Part shown: positions 26,421-37,002 of the stretch, piece by piece
How the letters are laid out: every line of letters begins with the position of its first letter
How positions within the stretch are numbered: position 1 is the stretch's first letter
Source: Plantago major
Lineage: Eukaryota; Streptophyta; Magnoliopsida; Lamiales; Plantaginaceae
Reading direction: 5' to 3'
DNA length: 64,000 nt
Assembly (NCBI GenBank): GCA_026545765.1
Contig: CM048844.1
Coordinates: 58,996,932 to 59,060,931, forward strand
Translations under genes and position numbers: made by a program
Notes under the pieces: model-generated
The model's database searches: none
The model's input: only the letters and a program-made list of their open reading frames with translations
Told to the model about the DNA's origin: nothing

Positions 26421-27900
26421 ATGCGAGGGCGACGATCGTTGAAATCACCGTTGACTGCGCATAACGACGAGGTGGAGAGGCTAATCCAGGAACGAAGAAG
26501 AAACTTGAAGAAAGTTGATATGGAGAAAGAAGGCACCAGCGCCAATGCAACCATTGATGCAAATGCGGTGGCCAACGCACTTGCAGATGCTATTCCAAGC
26601 ACTGGTGTGCCTCGGCGGGAGTTTGTGGAGTACATGCAACCCACGGTGCAAGTGTTCGGATCTCCGATCGAGCTTTCTTCAGCTGCGAGGAACTTGGAGA
26701 TCAAGAACCATCACTTCCACGATAGGCATGCCAACGAGGATGTGATGCAGTTTCTCAAGGAGTTCGAGGCGTTAGTGGGTCGGATCCCGATAGGCAGGAA
26801 CAACGGAGTAACAGACGGAGATGTCCGTAAGAAATTGTTTCCTATGTGTCTGCAGGACTTAGCAAAGACATGTCTCCTGCACCTTCTGGAGAACTCATTG
26901 AGGACCTGGGAGGATGTGTACAAGGTTTTCATGGGGAAGTATTTCTCATACTCGAAGACCTCGAACCTGAGGAGACAAATAGCCCACTTCCAGGAGCGAT
27001 ACGACGAGAGTATGTACGAGGCCAAGGAGGGCTTTAAGTACCTGCTGGCCCAATGTCCACACCATCGGTTTGACACGATGACATGTGTCAGAGCTTCTAC
27101 GAGGGGCTTGATACAACAATGCAGATGCTTGTGGATATGAGCTTGGGTGGCTCTATAATGCTAAGCATGGCAGAAGAGATCGAGGCGGCCTTTGAAAAGT
27201 TGGCACAAGCATCTCGACATAAGGGTGTTCAGGGTCGTGAGAAAGGAAAGGGTGAAGCCAGAGCAGCCGAAGAAGTTGGGGTTCCCAACCCCAACTTAAC
27301 CCAAATGCTAGAGGCAATGCAGCAGGCCTAGTTGACTGCGACAGTTACCGCACCGAGCCTCCAATCAAATGAGGTATGTGGAGTGTGCTATAACATTGGG
27401 CACGGTGCTAACTTGTGTAGGTTGCAACAAGCCAAGGAGATGAACCCAAACCTCGCGGAGGAGGTGAACTGGGTCGATAGGCAAGGGGTAAGGCGCCAAG
27501 GTTCGTGCAATTCAAGAACCAAGCGGAATATGGAGACCGTAGGTTGTTGAGCTATGCCAACAACAATTATGAACACTATGTGCCTCCTGCAAAACCCAGC
27601 GGGGTACCCCAGGAGATGACTGGCTAGGGTGGAGCAACAAAAGATTATCTTTCTGGTAAGATCAAGATGATCATGGAAAATTCGGATCGCTTTTACAAAC
27701 ACTCAAACGAGGTCCAGGAGCAGAATGATAGGAGGTTTGAGGTACTTGAAACTACTGCAAAAAGAATTGAGAACATGGTCGGAGAGCTAGTGGGCAGTCG
27801 CAGAGACGGGAGCAAGGAAAGTTCCCGAGCACCATAGAGAAGGCCCGGGCCGTCGATGTGGGGAAAGAATGAAGAAAATGAAAAGTCGACGCTAACGACT
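26421..27900 (+). pseudogene. Athila-like Gag (outer element)
   Basis: Starts at ATG 26421 (MRGRRSLKSPLTAHND). The retrotrans_gag-type capsid core follows: ARNLEIKNHHFHDRHANEDV, FLKEFEALVGRIP, KLFPMCLQDLAKTCLLHLLE, TWEDVYKVFMGKY, LRRQIAHFQERYDES. A frameshift near 27080 moves the reading to 27083-27331 (FYEGLDTTMQMLVDMS). A TAG at 27329 interrupts before the CCHC knuckle CGVCYNIGHGANLC (CX2CX4HX4C). After another frameshift a C-terminal helical stretch remains at 27660-27830 (RFYKHSNEVQEQNDRRFEVL), equivalent to 47557-47690 of the inner element. It is homologous throughout to the inner Athila Gag. No protease domain is left. Confidence 0.88.
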
Positions 27901-27959
27901 ATAACAAAAGCATGATTTATCGCTTTGCACATAGACTATAAGATGCATGGAGGTAAAAG

Positions 27960-28436
27960 TGTCACGCCCCAAAACCAAAACTTTGGCGCGACCGGCCGTC
28001 TATCGTAAGATGGGCTCAGCCAAGACGAAGCCTTCCTTTAATCCCCAAATACATAATAATATCTCATAGTGGTACAACAGAGCATCTATAAATCTCATTC
28101 CTTGTAGTCCTGTTCCAATCTTAATCTAGCAATAAGGCACAAGCATTGCCTGTTGATCTTTGGCTCTTCAAGGACTCGAGTCTGTATATAAATAACCTAA
28201 CACTTGTCCATATAGTAATTACTTTCTCAATTGCACAGTCCCGTCCAATCTCAGTATACTATTTTGGGCTTTTACTCCAGTCCAAGCCCAATCCAATAAA
28301 ATTACCTAGCCCATCTCAGATTATCGATCTATAAAATAGTGACTAATAAAACCCGTGCAACAACTCGAGTCCAAATAATTTCTAGTCTCCAAATTAAATT
28401 CATATAGACGGTACAATAAAATTTCGGGATATTACA
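27960..28436 (-). mobile_element. Solo LTR, chromovirus-like, reverse orientation
   Basis: 477 bp with ends TGTCACGCCCCAAAACC ... GATATTACA (TG...CA in both readings). It is flanked by a perfect 5-bp TSD AAAAG (27955-27959 and 28437-28441). No internal region remains, so it is the product of LTR-LTR recombination. Its end shares about 130 bp with 11009-11141. Confidence 0.93.
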
Positions 28437-28441
28437 AAAAG

Positions 28442-28813
28442 TTGTTTTTCAATTAATTGCATTGCATTTTGAACAATTTACTGCTTTCGTAATTTAGTTA
28501 TTTGTTTTTGATTTGGATTCACTTAGTTATATTTTTGTCATATATATATAATAAAAAAAATTCAAAAAAAAATATTTTGCTGGAAAGAAGGGTCCGCCGC
28601 GGTGAGAACAACTTCTAAACGAGCCTTGCCGCGGCAAGCCCTGCCGAGTAGGAAAATTGGAGATCCCTTTTTTCTTCACTTTTTAAACTCGAAAACAAAG
28701 GCGACTGAGCGCCTAGCGGGAGTGGAGCAGATGCGCAAAGCTCAGATGGATCTGGCAGCAATACTTTGGAGGAGGATCTTCTTGCGGACCCCACGATCCG
28801 TCCTCTTTCCATT
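28442..28813 (+). other. Outer Athila internal non-coding segment
   Basis: Lies between the solo LTR and copy A. It is AT-rich at first, with (AT)n near 28540 and A runs, then GC-richer with GTCCGCCGCGGTGAG and TTGCCGCGGCAAG boxes like those in the Athila LTRs. Reading frames (28602-28865) run into the copia LTR and are not a gene. It ends in CCATT, the left TSD of copy A. Confidence 0.6.
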
Positions 28814-30403
28814 TGTTAGGAATATCTATTTAGATTTTGATCAGCATCCTAATGATTTATCTTAGCACAGAAAGGTGGTTAGTACTCTTGGTTCACTTGA
28901 ACAATGTAAAAGAGGAAAATCACTAAGTATGTTAGTCTAGCAAATCTTGTATAGGATGTTAGGTCTCTGAATGTAATTTTTATATCGTTGAAGAAGACCA
29001 AGAAGAAGGCATCCAGCAGGAGAGTTCAACAAATATTTGAAGTTTTGAAGACTGCACAAGATTGCTGAAGACGAAGGTTATTAGATACCTATGTCCAGAT
29101 ATCTACAAGTGTTTCTCAATAAACAAGTTTTGCAAAAGATATTTGAGAACACATGGTTTCTGAACAAGGAAAAGTGCCCACAGATATCTACACTCAGATA
29201 TCCTGGATAAAACTATGTTTCTGGGAAACAATGTTTCAACAGGTATCTGGAGATGTAAAGGTTTCTGGAAAGGGGCATGCAATGCTTCAGAAAGCATGCA
29301 TAGTTCTGTTGGCACTACAGGACAAAAATAGTACAATGCAATAAATGTGCAGACAGAGACATCTGAACTAAAGAGGAAATCTTTTAAAAGAGGCAACGTC
29401 TTCTGCAGTACTATTTACATATATCAATAGTTTGAATTTCATTAAGCCTAACGGATACTATTCAAACGGCATGATTTTCAACTATAAATATCAACACTTA
29501 GAATGCTTGAAAATACACACACTAAACACGCCAAGAACTTACATCGACGAACTCATTCAAGCATACAAGCCTTAAACCTACTTACTCTTTAGCTTACAGT
29601 TGCAACTAAGCTCTTGAATTCTAAGTAGCACTAAAGTTCTAAGTGTCCTGATCCTTAACAAGCATTGCTATCTGTGAAAGAGTTGAATCAAAGGATCAAG
29701 TATCTAAGTTTCATTCTCCAGAACATTTAACATAGACTTGGGTTAGTAAAGAACATATCACCACACATTGTAAAGTGTGTTAAGTGATTCTTGTTCTATC
29801 AAGTATTCTTACATAACTGAGAATGTTATAAAGACTACTCACTTGACAAACTAACTTAACGAACACCTTAAACGGCGTGAAGTATAGGAAGTACTTAGTT
29901 TGGGAAACTAAGGAATAACTCCAAGGTTACTGAGCATAGGAAGCACATAGTTTGGGAAACTAAGGAATAGCTCAAAGGTTTCTGAGTATGGGAAGTACTT
30001 GGCTGAGAAAGCCGGGGAATAACTCAGGGGGAACACTTGGTTAGGAACCTAGTGTATTTAGGAATCGAGAGAAGATATTTGTAAGGTGAACTCAATTATC
30101 TGTCTTCGTGGATTCTAGGTCTGAGAAAGGCCGAAGTGGATTAGTTGAAGGATTACGCCACCTTCAGATACCACTATAAAGATCAGTGTTATTTACTTTC
30201 GGCAATTTATTACTTGCTTTATTTACCTTGCTGAGTATTTACACATATCTTGTTGAGCACGTCCACTTATCACAGAAAAGTCTTCCGCTCTCTGAAATTA
30301 AGTATCAGATATCTGAGAAATTGTGTTTATCGACAAAAGTTGTAAAAGACTATTCACCCCCCCCCCCTCTAGTCGTTTCCCTTTGCCTTTATCTAGACCA
30401 ACA
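28814..30403 (+). mobile_element. 5' LTR of copy A
   Basis: 1590 bp, TGTTAGGAATATCTATT...CTAGACCAACA. TATA box ACTATAAATA at 29481. C11 run 30357-30367 about 36 bp before the end. Repeated CAGATATC(TG) words. In the U5 region, AGTACTTAGTTTGGGAAACT is repeated with variation around 29891, 29941 and 29994. ORFs in it (29153-29344, 30186-30461) are not genes. Confidence 0.93.
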
Positions 30404-30405
30404 AG

Positions 30406-30417
30406 TGGTATCAGAGC
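30406..30417 (+). promoter_or_regulatory. Primer binding site of copy A
   Basis: TGGTATCAGAGC, the standard plant copia site complementary to initiator tRNA-Met, two bases after the LTR end. Confidence 0.92.
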
Positions 30418-30521
30418 AAGAGGTTCCCAAGCCTTCTGCACTAAACCTAGATCCTAGATAAGTGCCCACTAACTGTTTTTCACCTACAGTTGATTTGTCT
30501 GTTTAGTGTGTTTGCTGCAGG

Positions 30522-31590
30522 ATGTCTTTAAGTGATGCTCCAATTCTCTAGCCAGAGAATTATGAGAAATGGAAGAACAACATGATGCTCCACCTAGAAG
30601 CCATCAGTGACGAAATGATCGAAGTAATAAAGAACGGCCCCATAGTCATTCAACAACTCAAGCAGGTCATGGAGGTTTCTAATGGTGGAGATAGAGTTCC
30701 CACTGATGAAGAACCAAGTGGTGGTTCCTCACAAACAGGTGCTTCAACCAGTGGAAGACCTACTGGTCAAATTGTTTATGAGCCAAAGCCCAGAGAGCTT
30801 TGGACAACGGAAGATGCCAAGAGAAATCGACTAGATGGTCAGGATCACAATATCATCATACGTTCCACTCCAGAGCACATACAGTGTAAACTGTGGGGTG
30901 AAAAAATGGCAAAAGTGGCCTGGCAACTAATTGAAGAAATCTGTGCCGGCACTGAGAAAACAAAGGAAAATAAGTTCGACGTTTTGAAGCTTAAATTCCA
31001 AAACTTTAAACAAGGTCCCACTAAGACTCTTGAAGAACTAGATTTTCGATTTACAACACTGATGACTGAAATGGCTGCACTTGGTGAAAGTGAGAGATAC
31101 TCTAACTCTGAAAAGGTGAAGACTATCGTGAAAAGCTTGAATCAAAACTGGGAACACACTCAGTATTTTTATTTCAACCAAGGAATGCCAAATATTACTC
31201 CAGTAGAACTCTTTTCCCACTTAGCTACTGTCAACTATGAAAATACTCAGAGAGAACAAACAATTACTGAGAAAGTTCACAATGTTTCTTTAGTAACACA
31301 AGGTAATTCTAAAAAGAAGATAACAAGGAAATGAATGAGGAAGATGCTCATTCTATAAAGCAAATGAGAAAATATGTCAGTCGGGAGATTGAGAGAAGAA
31401 AAGCCAAAGAGAAGCTGAAAAAGCATCTAGGCTCAAACTATCACCAGTACAAGAATATGCAGCTGTCAAGCTCGGTGAACAAACCGGCTCAGCAAGCATC
31501 TAGTACTGAGAAAGTAGAAATCGGAAACGATATCTGTTTCTATTGTCAGAAACCTGGTCATTTTAAAAGAGACTGTTCTGTTTTCAATAA
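30522..31590 (+). pseudogene. Sirevirus-like Gag, capsid and zinc knuckle (copy A)
   Basis: ATG at 30522 (MSLSDAPIL) with an in-frame TAG at 30549 where CAG (Gln) is expected, then ...ENYEKWKNNMMLHLEAI. The UBN2-type core follows (KVAWQLIEEICAGTEKTKEN, LKLKFQNFKQGPTKTLEEL, KTIVKSLNQNWEHTQ). A frame change near 31330 leads to the CCHC knuckle CFYCQKPGHFKRDC (31535-31576; CX2CX4HX4C), the nucleic-acid-binding site of nucleocapsid. Start chosen because it lies ~105 bp after the PBS and in frame with the core. Confidence 0.88.
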
Positions 31591-33045
31591 GCTAATGACT
31601 GGTGACAAGAAAGATACAAGAGAGGTCAGAGAGCTTTGCTCACTGAAGAAAGGAAAAAGATTCAAATCCAATTGGATGCTCTCAATATTGAGTCAGAATC
31701 TGAGGAAGAAGACTCAGATGACTCCAAACTACCTTCTCCAGAATTATGTGGCATCACTCATGAACTAGTTGACTTTGGTCAAAAGAAAAGGGAATTATGT
31801 GGGGTTGCTGAGGAGATCTATCCAGATTGCTCCAACATTGAGCCTTGCCTAATGGCTGATGAGGTAACCAACATTTCTCAATTCATAAATTATGAGAGTG
31901 ATGAGGAAGAAATCAAAGATTTAGAATATTTCAGAAGAGAACTTGATCTCTACAAAAGAGAATTTCAAATGATCCGAGCTAGAGCCGACATTCTTGAAGA
32001 AGAAAAGAATTCTCTTGAGAAGGAAAATTCACAATTACTCAAAGTATCTGAGAAAAAGGATGCTGAAAATGTATTTCTCAAAGCACAGATATCTGAAACG
32101 GAGAAGTTACACAGAAAGGCAATGGATATACTCCAAAAGGAAAATAAAGATCTTCTTTCTGAAAATGAGGAGAAGAAAGAATTATCTTTTCAATCCTATG
32201 CCAAAGCTAGTGACAATCTTATTGAAGTGCACTCTTATTTAAGAGACCCTTCAGAAAAGGGAGGACTTGGGCTGGACACACAAACAAATAGCTCTACTAC
32301 TCTGAATAAGAGTAACGAAAGAATAACGTTTGTTAGTGCTCAGCAAAATAGTTCTCAAATAACCTACAGCATTGGTCAGAAAGCTAAGGTTGTTGACAAA
32401 GGAAAGGCAGTCGCGATCAAACCATTGTGCGAAAAACAAGTCCAAAAGAAAACTATTGGGAATATTTCTGTAAAGAAACATAACACTGAAAAGTGTAATA
32501 ACCCATAGTGCTATGTCTCTCAGAAAGGAAAAATTGCAGGAGCAGGCAAATTTTCCAACATCACGTTTTCTGGAAAGAAAGACGTTCCAGAGACTAGCAA
32601 AGCTGCTGAGAAAAGAACTCAGATAGCACCAGGTGCTCGAAATGGCATTGGCTATAAAGCCATCGGGAAACAACTCGCTCATGAGTATAAACAAGAGCAA
32701 AAATGATGGATGAAAGCCAGGATTGCGCATAGCAATCATCAAAAGTGGAAGAAAGAACAGGTTATGACCACTCTGAATGCCAGGGCTAGAAGAAGTCTGG
32801 CAAGGAAAGCTAAGTTTGCTGAAAAGCAGACTCAGCAATCTGACAGGTATCTGAAAGCACCACGAGGAGCACCAAGGAACACACCAAGAAGGAAAATAGC
32901 TTTAAATGATAATGACACTAATCATTTAATTCCTCCTTATGTTCCAACAAGACAAAAGAATACCCCAAGGAAGTTCATTCAGAAATGGATTCCTACATGG
33001 AGATTCTTTAGTCCAGAAGGTTCCATTATTGGAATGAGAGCCTAA
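31591..33045 (+). pseudogene. Coiled-coil extension of Sirevirus-like Gag (copy A)
   Basis: Main frame 31636-32508, then broken pieces to 33045. It begins acidic (SESEEEDSDDSKLPSPELCG). Long heptad-like helices follow (about 31900-32230: FRRELDLYKREFQMIRARAD, LEEEKNSLEKENSQLLKV, AMDILQKENKDLLSENEEKK). A Gly-Leu-Asp-Thr-Gln-Thr stretch ends with TQT at 32278-32286. The tail is basic (KKTIGNISVKKHNTE; RARRSLARKAKFAEKQTQQS). Stops: TAG near 32506 and a TGA TGG break near 32705. A long coiled-coil Gag C-terminus is known for Sireviruses, and their Gag has been reported to bind LC8 dynein light chain; TQT is the usual LC8 anchor. Binding here is inferred. Confidence 0.75.
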
Positions 33046-33063
33046 CTCCATGTTTCCTGTCTT

Positions 33064-33440
33064 GTGCATAACACTCTGAGGAAGAACCCGAAGTGGCATT
33101 TTGATAGTGGATGTGGGAAGCACATGACAGGAGACAAAGCAAATCTGATTAACTACAGAAAATGCGATAAAGGACCAATTATTAGATTTGCTGGAGGAGA
33201 TGAAAATCCAACCATAGGTTTTGGCAATCTGAAGTTTGGAGCTCTTACAATCTCTGAAGTACTACATGTAAAGGGATTGAAATATAATCTCCTAAGCATG
33301 AGTTAATTGGTAGACAAAGGGTACACTGTAAAGATCAAGTCAAAACTATGCAAAGTAATTGACAATGAGTCAAAGCAGACAGTCTTGGTTATCTTTATGT
33401 TGCTGACTGGGCATCTGACACAACTGAAGAATGTCTCATG
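33064..33440 (+). pseudogene. Copia aspartic protease (copy A)
   Basis: PKWHFDSGCGKHMTGDKANL contains the catalytic DSG (33103-33111) of copia proteases. GPIIRFAGGDENPTIGFGNL and LTISEVLHVKGLKYNLLSMS follow, as usual. The frame stops at a TAA (33304) where CAA is expected (LLSMSQLVDKG is the usual continuation). The remainder to ~33440 is frameshifted. Confidence 0.88.
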
Positions 33441-34800
33441 GTGAGTCAATCTAGCCACACTAAAGAAAACTGGCTATGGCATAAAAGAATGAGTCACTTG
33501 AACTTCAAAACTCTGAACAAGCTAGCCAAGCAAGAATTGGTGGTTGGTTTACCCAAAATGGTATATAGAAAGATGGTATATGCTCAGCTTGCCAAATGGG
33601 AAAACAATCCAAAACATCTTTCAAGTCTAAAACTAGACACTCCAGCGAAAGGCCACTGCAAATGTTACATATGGATCTTTTTGAATCCTCTGTAACTAGC
33701 TATGCAGGAAAGAAGTATGGTCTGGTTGTTTTTTATGATTACTCAAGATTCACTTGGGTTGTATTTCTCAAACATAAATCTGATGCAAGGGTTGAGATAC
33801 CCAACTTGCTGAATAATCTTGAAGTCATGAAAAATGACAAGGTATCTGTAATCAGAACAGACCATGGTACTGAGTTTGTGAATCAGTACATAAAAGAGTT
33901 TTGTACCTGCAAAGGTATACAACATCAACTATCTTCTGTAAGGACACCACAACAAAATGGTGTTGCTGAAAGGAAGAATAGGACCCTAAAAGAAGCAGCA
34001 AGAACAATGCTTGTTGACAATGAAATAAGTGAAATCTATTGGGTTGAAGCTGTTAACACAGCCTGCTACACTCAAAATAGATGTTTGATTAACAATCACC
34101 ATGACAAAACTCCTTATGAACTTTTGATTGGTAGACCCCCAAGTATCAAACATCTAAGGGTGTTTGGTTGCAGATGTTTTTTCTTAACAATGGAAAAGAA
34201 TACTTGAGAACATTTGAACCAAAAGCAGATGAAGGAGTATTTCTTGGTTATTCTCTACAGAATCTACAACAAAAGAACGCAAAAAATTGAAGAATATGTT
34301 CATGTTGTCTTCTACGAAGGAAACAAGAAAGTACTCTTGAATGAAGAACTCTCAGATAGGTTCAAAGATCTAATGATTAAAGATTCTGAAGAAGAATCCT
34401 CAAAAGAAAACAACTCTATCATTCACTTAGAGGATGAAAAGCAACCATTGCTTAGTAACAACCAGATGACTCTAAGACATGATGAAGAATTTCCTATGAG
34501 AATTCCAAAAATGGAACAGGTTACTGAGAACCTTTATCATGAAGAGGTTTCTGAGAATGAGATTGCTGAAAATCAAATTTCAGATATCTCTAACACTAAA
34601 AAAGTGTCAGATATCCATGGCATTTCCCATGTGCCAAATATCTCAGATGTTGCACAAGTATCCTATCAAGATCATATTGATTCACATTCAGATCAAAATC
34701 ATATTGATCCTACTAGTTCAAAACCTATTATGAAATGGATAAGAAATCATCCTGCCAAGGATGTGATCGGTCCTTTAGACCAAGGAGTTAGAACTAGGAG
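33440..34800 (+). pseudogene. Copia integrase (copy A)
   Basis: The zinc-binding part is split over two frames: LWHKRMSHLNFKTLNKLAKQ (33468 onward), then CSACQMGKQS in the frame of 33596-34207, giving the HHCC pattern. The catalytic core has D at 33674 (HMDLFESS), D at 33860 (IRTDHGTEFVN) and E at 33968 (NGVAERKNRTLKEAARTML), the DDE triad. The C-terminal part (TPYELLIGRPPSIKHLRVFG) ends at a frameshift near 34205. The following ~500 bp encode the variable linker before RT. All three catalytic residues are visible, but the ORF is broken. Confidence 0.9.
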
Positions 34801-35600
34801 ATCAATTGCTGACTCTCTTTATGGATGTTTCATCTCAAATATTGAACCTAAAACTATAGAAGAAGCATTGAAGGATCAAGATTGGATCTCTGCAATGCAA
34901 GAAGAGTTGAATCAATTTGAGAGAAACAAAGTCTGGAAACTGGTTCCATTTGTTGGCGGAATATCTGTAATTAAAACCAAGTGGGTTTTCAGAAATAAAA
35001 TGAATGAGTCTGGTAAAATAACCAGAGACAATGCAAGGTTGGTTGCCAAGGGATTCACCCAGACAGAAGGACTAGATTTTGACGAGTCATATGCTCCAGT
35101 TGCAAGATTCGACGCAATTAGACTATTTCTAGCCTTTGCAGCTCATATGACTTTAAAGTTTATCAAATGGATGTCAAAATTCTATGTTGAACAACCACCA
35201 GGCTTTGAGGTTTCCACAGAAAGTAGAATGGTTTATAAGCTTCAGAAAGCTCTGTATGGACTGAAACAGGCTCAGAGAGCATGGTATGATACTTTAGCCG
35301 AATACTTGCTGGAAAGTGGCTTCAAAAAAGGAGATGTTGATAAAACACTCTTTACTTTGAACCATAAAGGGAAACTACTTCTAGTTCAAGTATATGTTGA
35401 TGACATTATATTTGGATCTAAAGACAAGCAACTTTGTGAAGACTTTGCTGAGCTCATGAAAAGTAAATTTTAGATGAGCATGATGGGAGAATTAAACTAC
35501 TTCCTAGGATTGCAAGTCAAGCAACTTAATGATGGAATATTCATTAGTCAAACAAAGTATGCAAAGGATATGCTCAACAAGTTTAATCTAAAGCCTTCTG
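34800..35600 (+). pseudogene. Copia reverse transcriptase (copy A)
   Basis: In 34214-35473: EALKDQDWISAMQEELNQFE, KTKWVFRNKMNESGKITRDN, RLVAKGFTQTEGLDFDESYA, VYKLQKALYGLKQAQRAWYD and the active site YVDDIIFGS (35393-35404). Near 35180 the usual Y-Q-M-D-V-K-x-A-F-L-N-G-x-L block is cut. The text passes from a shifted MDVK directly to FYVEQPPGFE, a loss of roughly 35 nt that removes part of the first catalytic motif. A TAG at 35471-35473 replaces an expected CAG before MSMMGELNYFLGLQV. The enzyme is non-functional. Confidence 0.9.
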
Positions 35601-36364
35601 AAAAGAATGCTAAGATACCTATGAGCATTGGAACCAAAATGACCTATACTGAATCTGACAAGAGTGTTGAAGAACACAAGTATAGGAAATTGATTGGGTC
35701 TCTACTGTACCTCACTGCAAGTAGACCTGATATTCAATATGCAGTTGGAGTGTGTGCTAGATTTCAGACAAATCCAATGCAATCACACTACAACATTGCT
35801 ATGAAAATATTAAGGTATGTAAAGGGTACTGTAGAAGTTGGATTGTGGTATCCAAAAGACAATGGATTGAGTTTAGTTGGCTATTCTGATGCTGACTATG
35901 CTGGATCATTGCTTGATAGAAAAAGCACCTCAGGAACTTGTCAATTTCTTGGTGCCAGATTAATATCATGGTTCAGCAAGAAACAAAACTTAATTGCCAC
36001 ATCTACCACAGAGGCTGAATATATTGTTGTTGGGTGTTGTGGTTCACAGATATTGTGGATACAACAACAACTCAGAGATTATGAGATCAATGAAGAGAAA
36101 GCACCGATTTTCTGTGATAACACAAGTGCTATTGCCATAACTCAGAAACCTAAGTTTCATGCAAGAACAAAGCACATTGATGTTAGACACCACTTCATTA
36201 GAGACCATGTTGAAAAAGGCAATATAGAGATACTCAAGATTGGTACTGAAGACCAACTTGCAGATATCTTTACAAAGCCTTTGCAAGAAAGCAGGTTCTT
36301 AACCTTGAGACATAGTCTTGGGTTAATGGAGCTACCAAAGGAACTGAAAAGTTCTAATCTCTGA
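35600..36364 (+). pseudogene. Copia RNase H and pol C-terminus (copy A)
   Basis: The frame 35474-36364 carries the tether (YRKLIGSLLYLTASRPDIQY, HYNIAMKILRYVKGT) and RNase H: GYSDADYAGSLLDRKSTSG, SWFSKKQNLIATSTTEAEYI, PIFCDNTSAIAITQKPKFHA, RTKHIDVRHHFIRDHVEKG, DQLADIFTKPL. The acidic residues of SDADYAG, TEAEY and CDN are kept. This frame has no stop until 36362 and ends ELPKELKSSNL, so it is the best preserved part of pol. It is downstream of the TAG at 35471. Confidence 0.92.
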
Positions 36365-36991
36365 GACAGGAACTCAGTATGAATGAGAAAGGAAAAAGAA
36401 GAGATAAGATATCTGGAACAGGAATCCAGAATATCAAAGACAAAAGGTGAAACACATAGCAAAAAGATATCTAAGACGAGTACTCAGATATCAAAGGTTA
36501 AAGGGTAAAATGGATATTTGAAGATTTCTGAGACAGGTACTCAGATATCTAGATCACTTAGTGAGGGGGAACACAAGAGAAATGTGGTACAACTATATTC
36601 AGTCAACTACATCTCTGGTGTTTTGTATCTTTCCATTTTTATGTTAAGTTACACACAATCTCTTAACTGACTACATAAGTCCAAAGACTGTCCCCTAGTC
36701 ACAGAAAAGAGAGGTGATTCAGAAAGCCTTACGCCAAATTTCATTAATTTGGCATAATTACAATTATTGATTGTGATCATTGCTGAAGAAGCAATCGTGA
36801 CCCTTGATGAAATGGGCGTTTGATCTTAACAGACGAGATCAATTCTCAATAAAATAGTGGACTGTAAAAACACAGACATGGCCCACTAAGCATTCAATGC
36901 AAAACGAATTTTACCCACGCCTATCTGCATTTACACAGATACATATGTACAAAATCAATTTGTATGTATATGTCTGTTGAGAGTAAGATGC
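36365..36991 (+). other. Spacer between pol and extra gene with CAGATATC repeats
   Basis: No ORF in the sense direction. Between 36365 and 36550 the block GACAGGTACTCAGATATC or close variants occurs three times (36365, 36475, 36532), with more GATATC words between. The part from 36720 on looks like a plant promoter region rather than retroelement coding sequence, leading to the TATA box at 36992. The 5' end of the extra gene transcript is expected near 37030. Confidence 0.7.
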
Positions 36992-37002
36992 TATATATAT
37001 AG
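36992..37002 (+). promoter_or_regulatory. TATA box upstream of the extra gene (copy A)
   Basis: CTATATATATAGG lies 180 bp upstream of the ATG at 37182, with a CA-rich, ORF-free leader (CCTAATCCAACATTCACACT) between. This is the spacing of a plant core promoter with a ~150-nt leader. It suggests an own promoter for the downstream ORF. Inference from position and sequence only. Confidence 0.55.

Noticed and set aside
26408-27076. Long minus-strand ORFs opposite the outer Athila gag (26408-26704, 26711-27076)
   Set aside because: Shadow frames of a real gag on the plus strand; no domain seen.
30186-30461. 91-codon ORF before the copia gag
   Set aside because: It covers the LTR end, the C tract and the PBS; related frames at 9834-10115 and 44336-44647 are the same LTR artefact.
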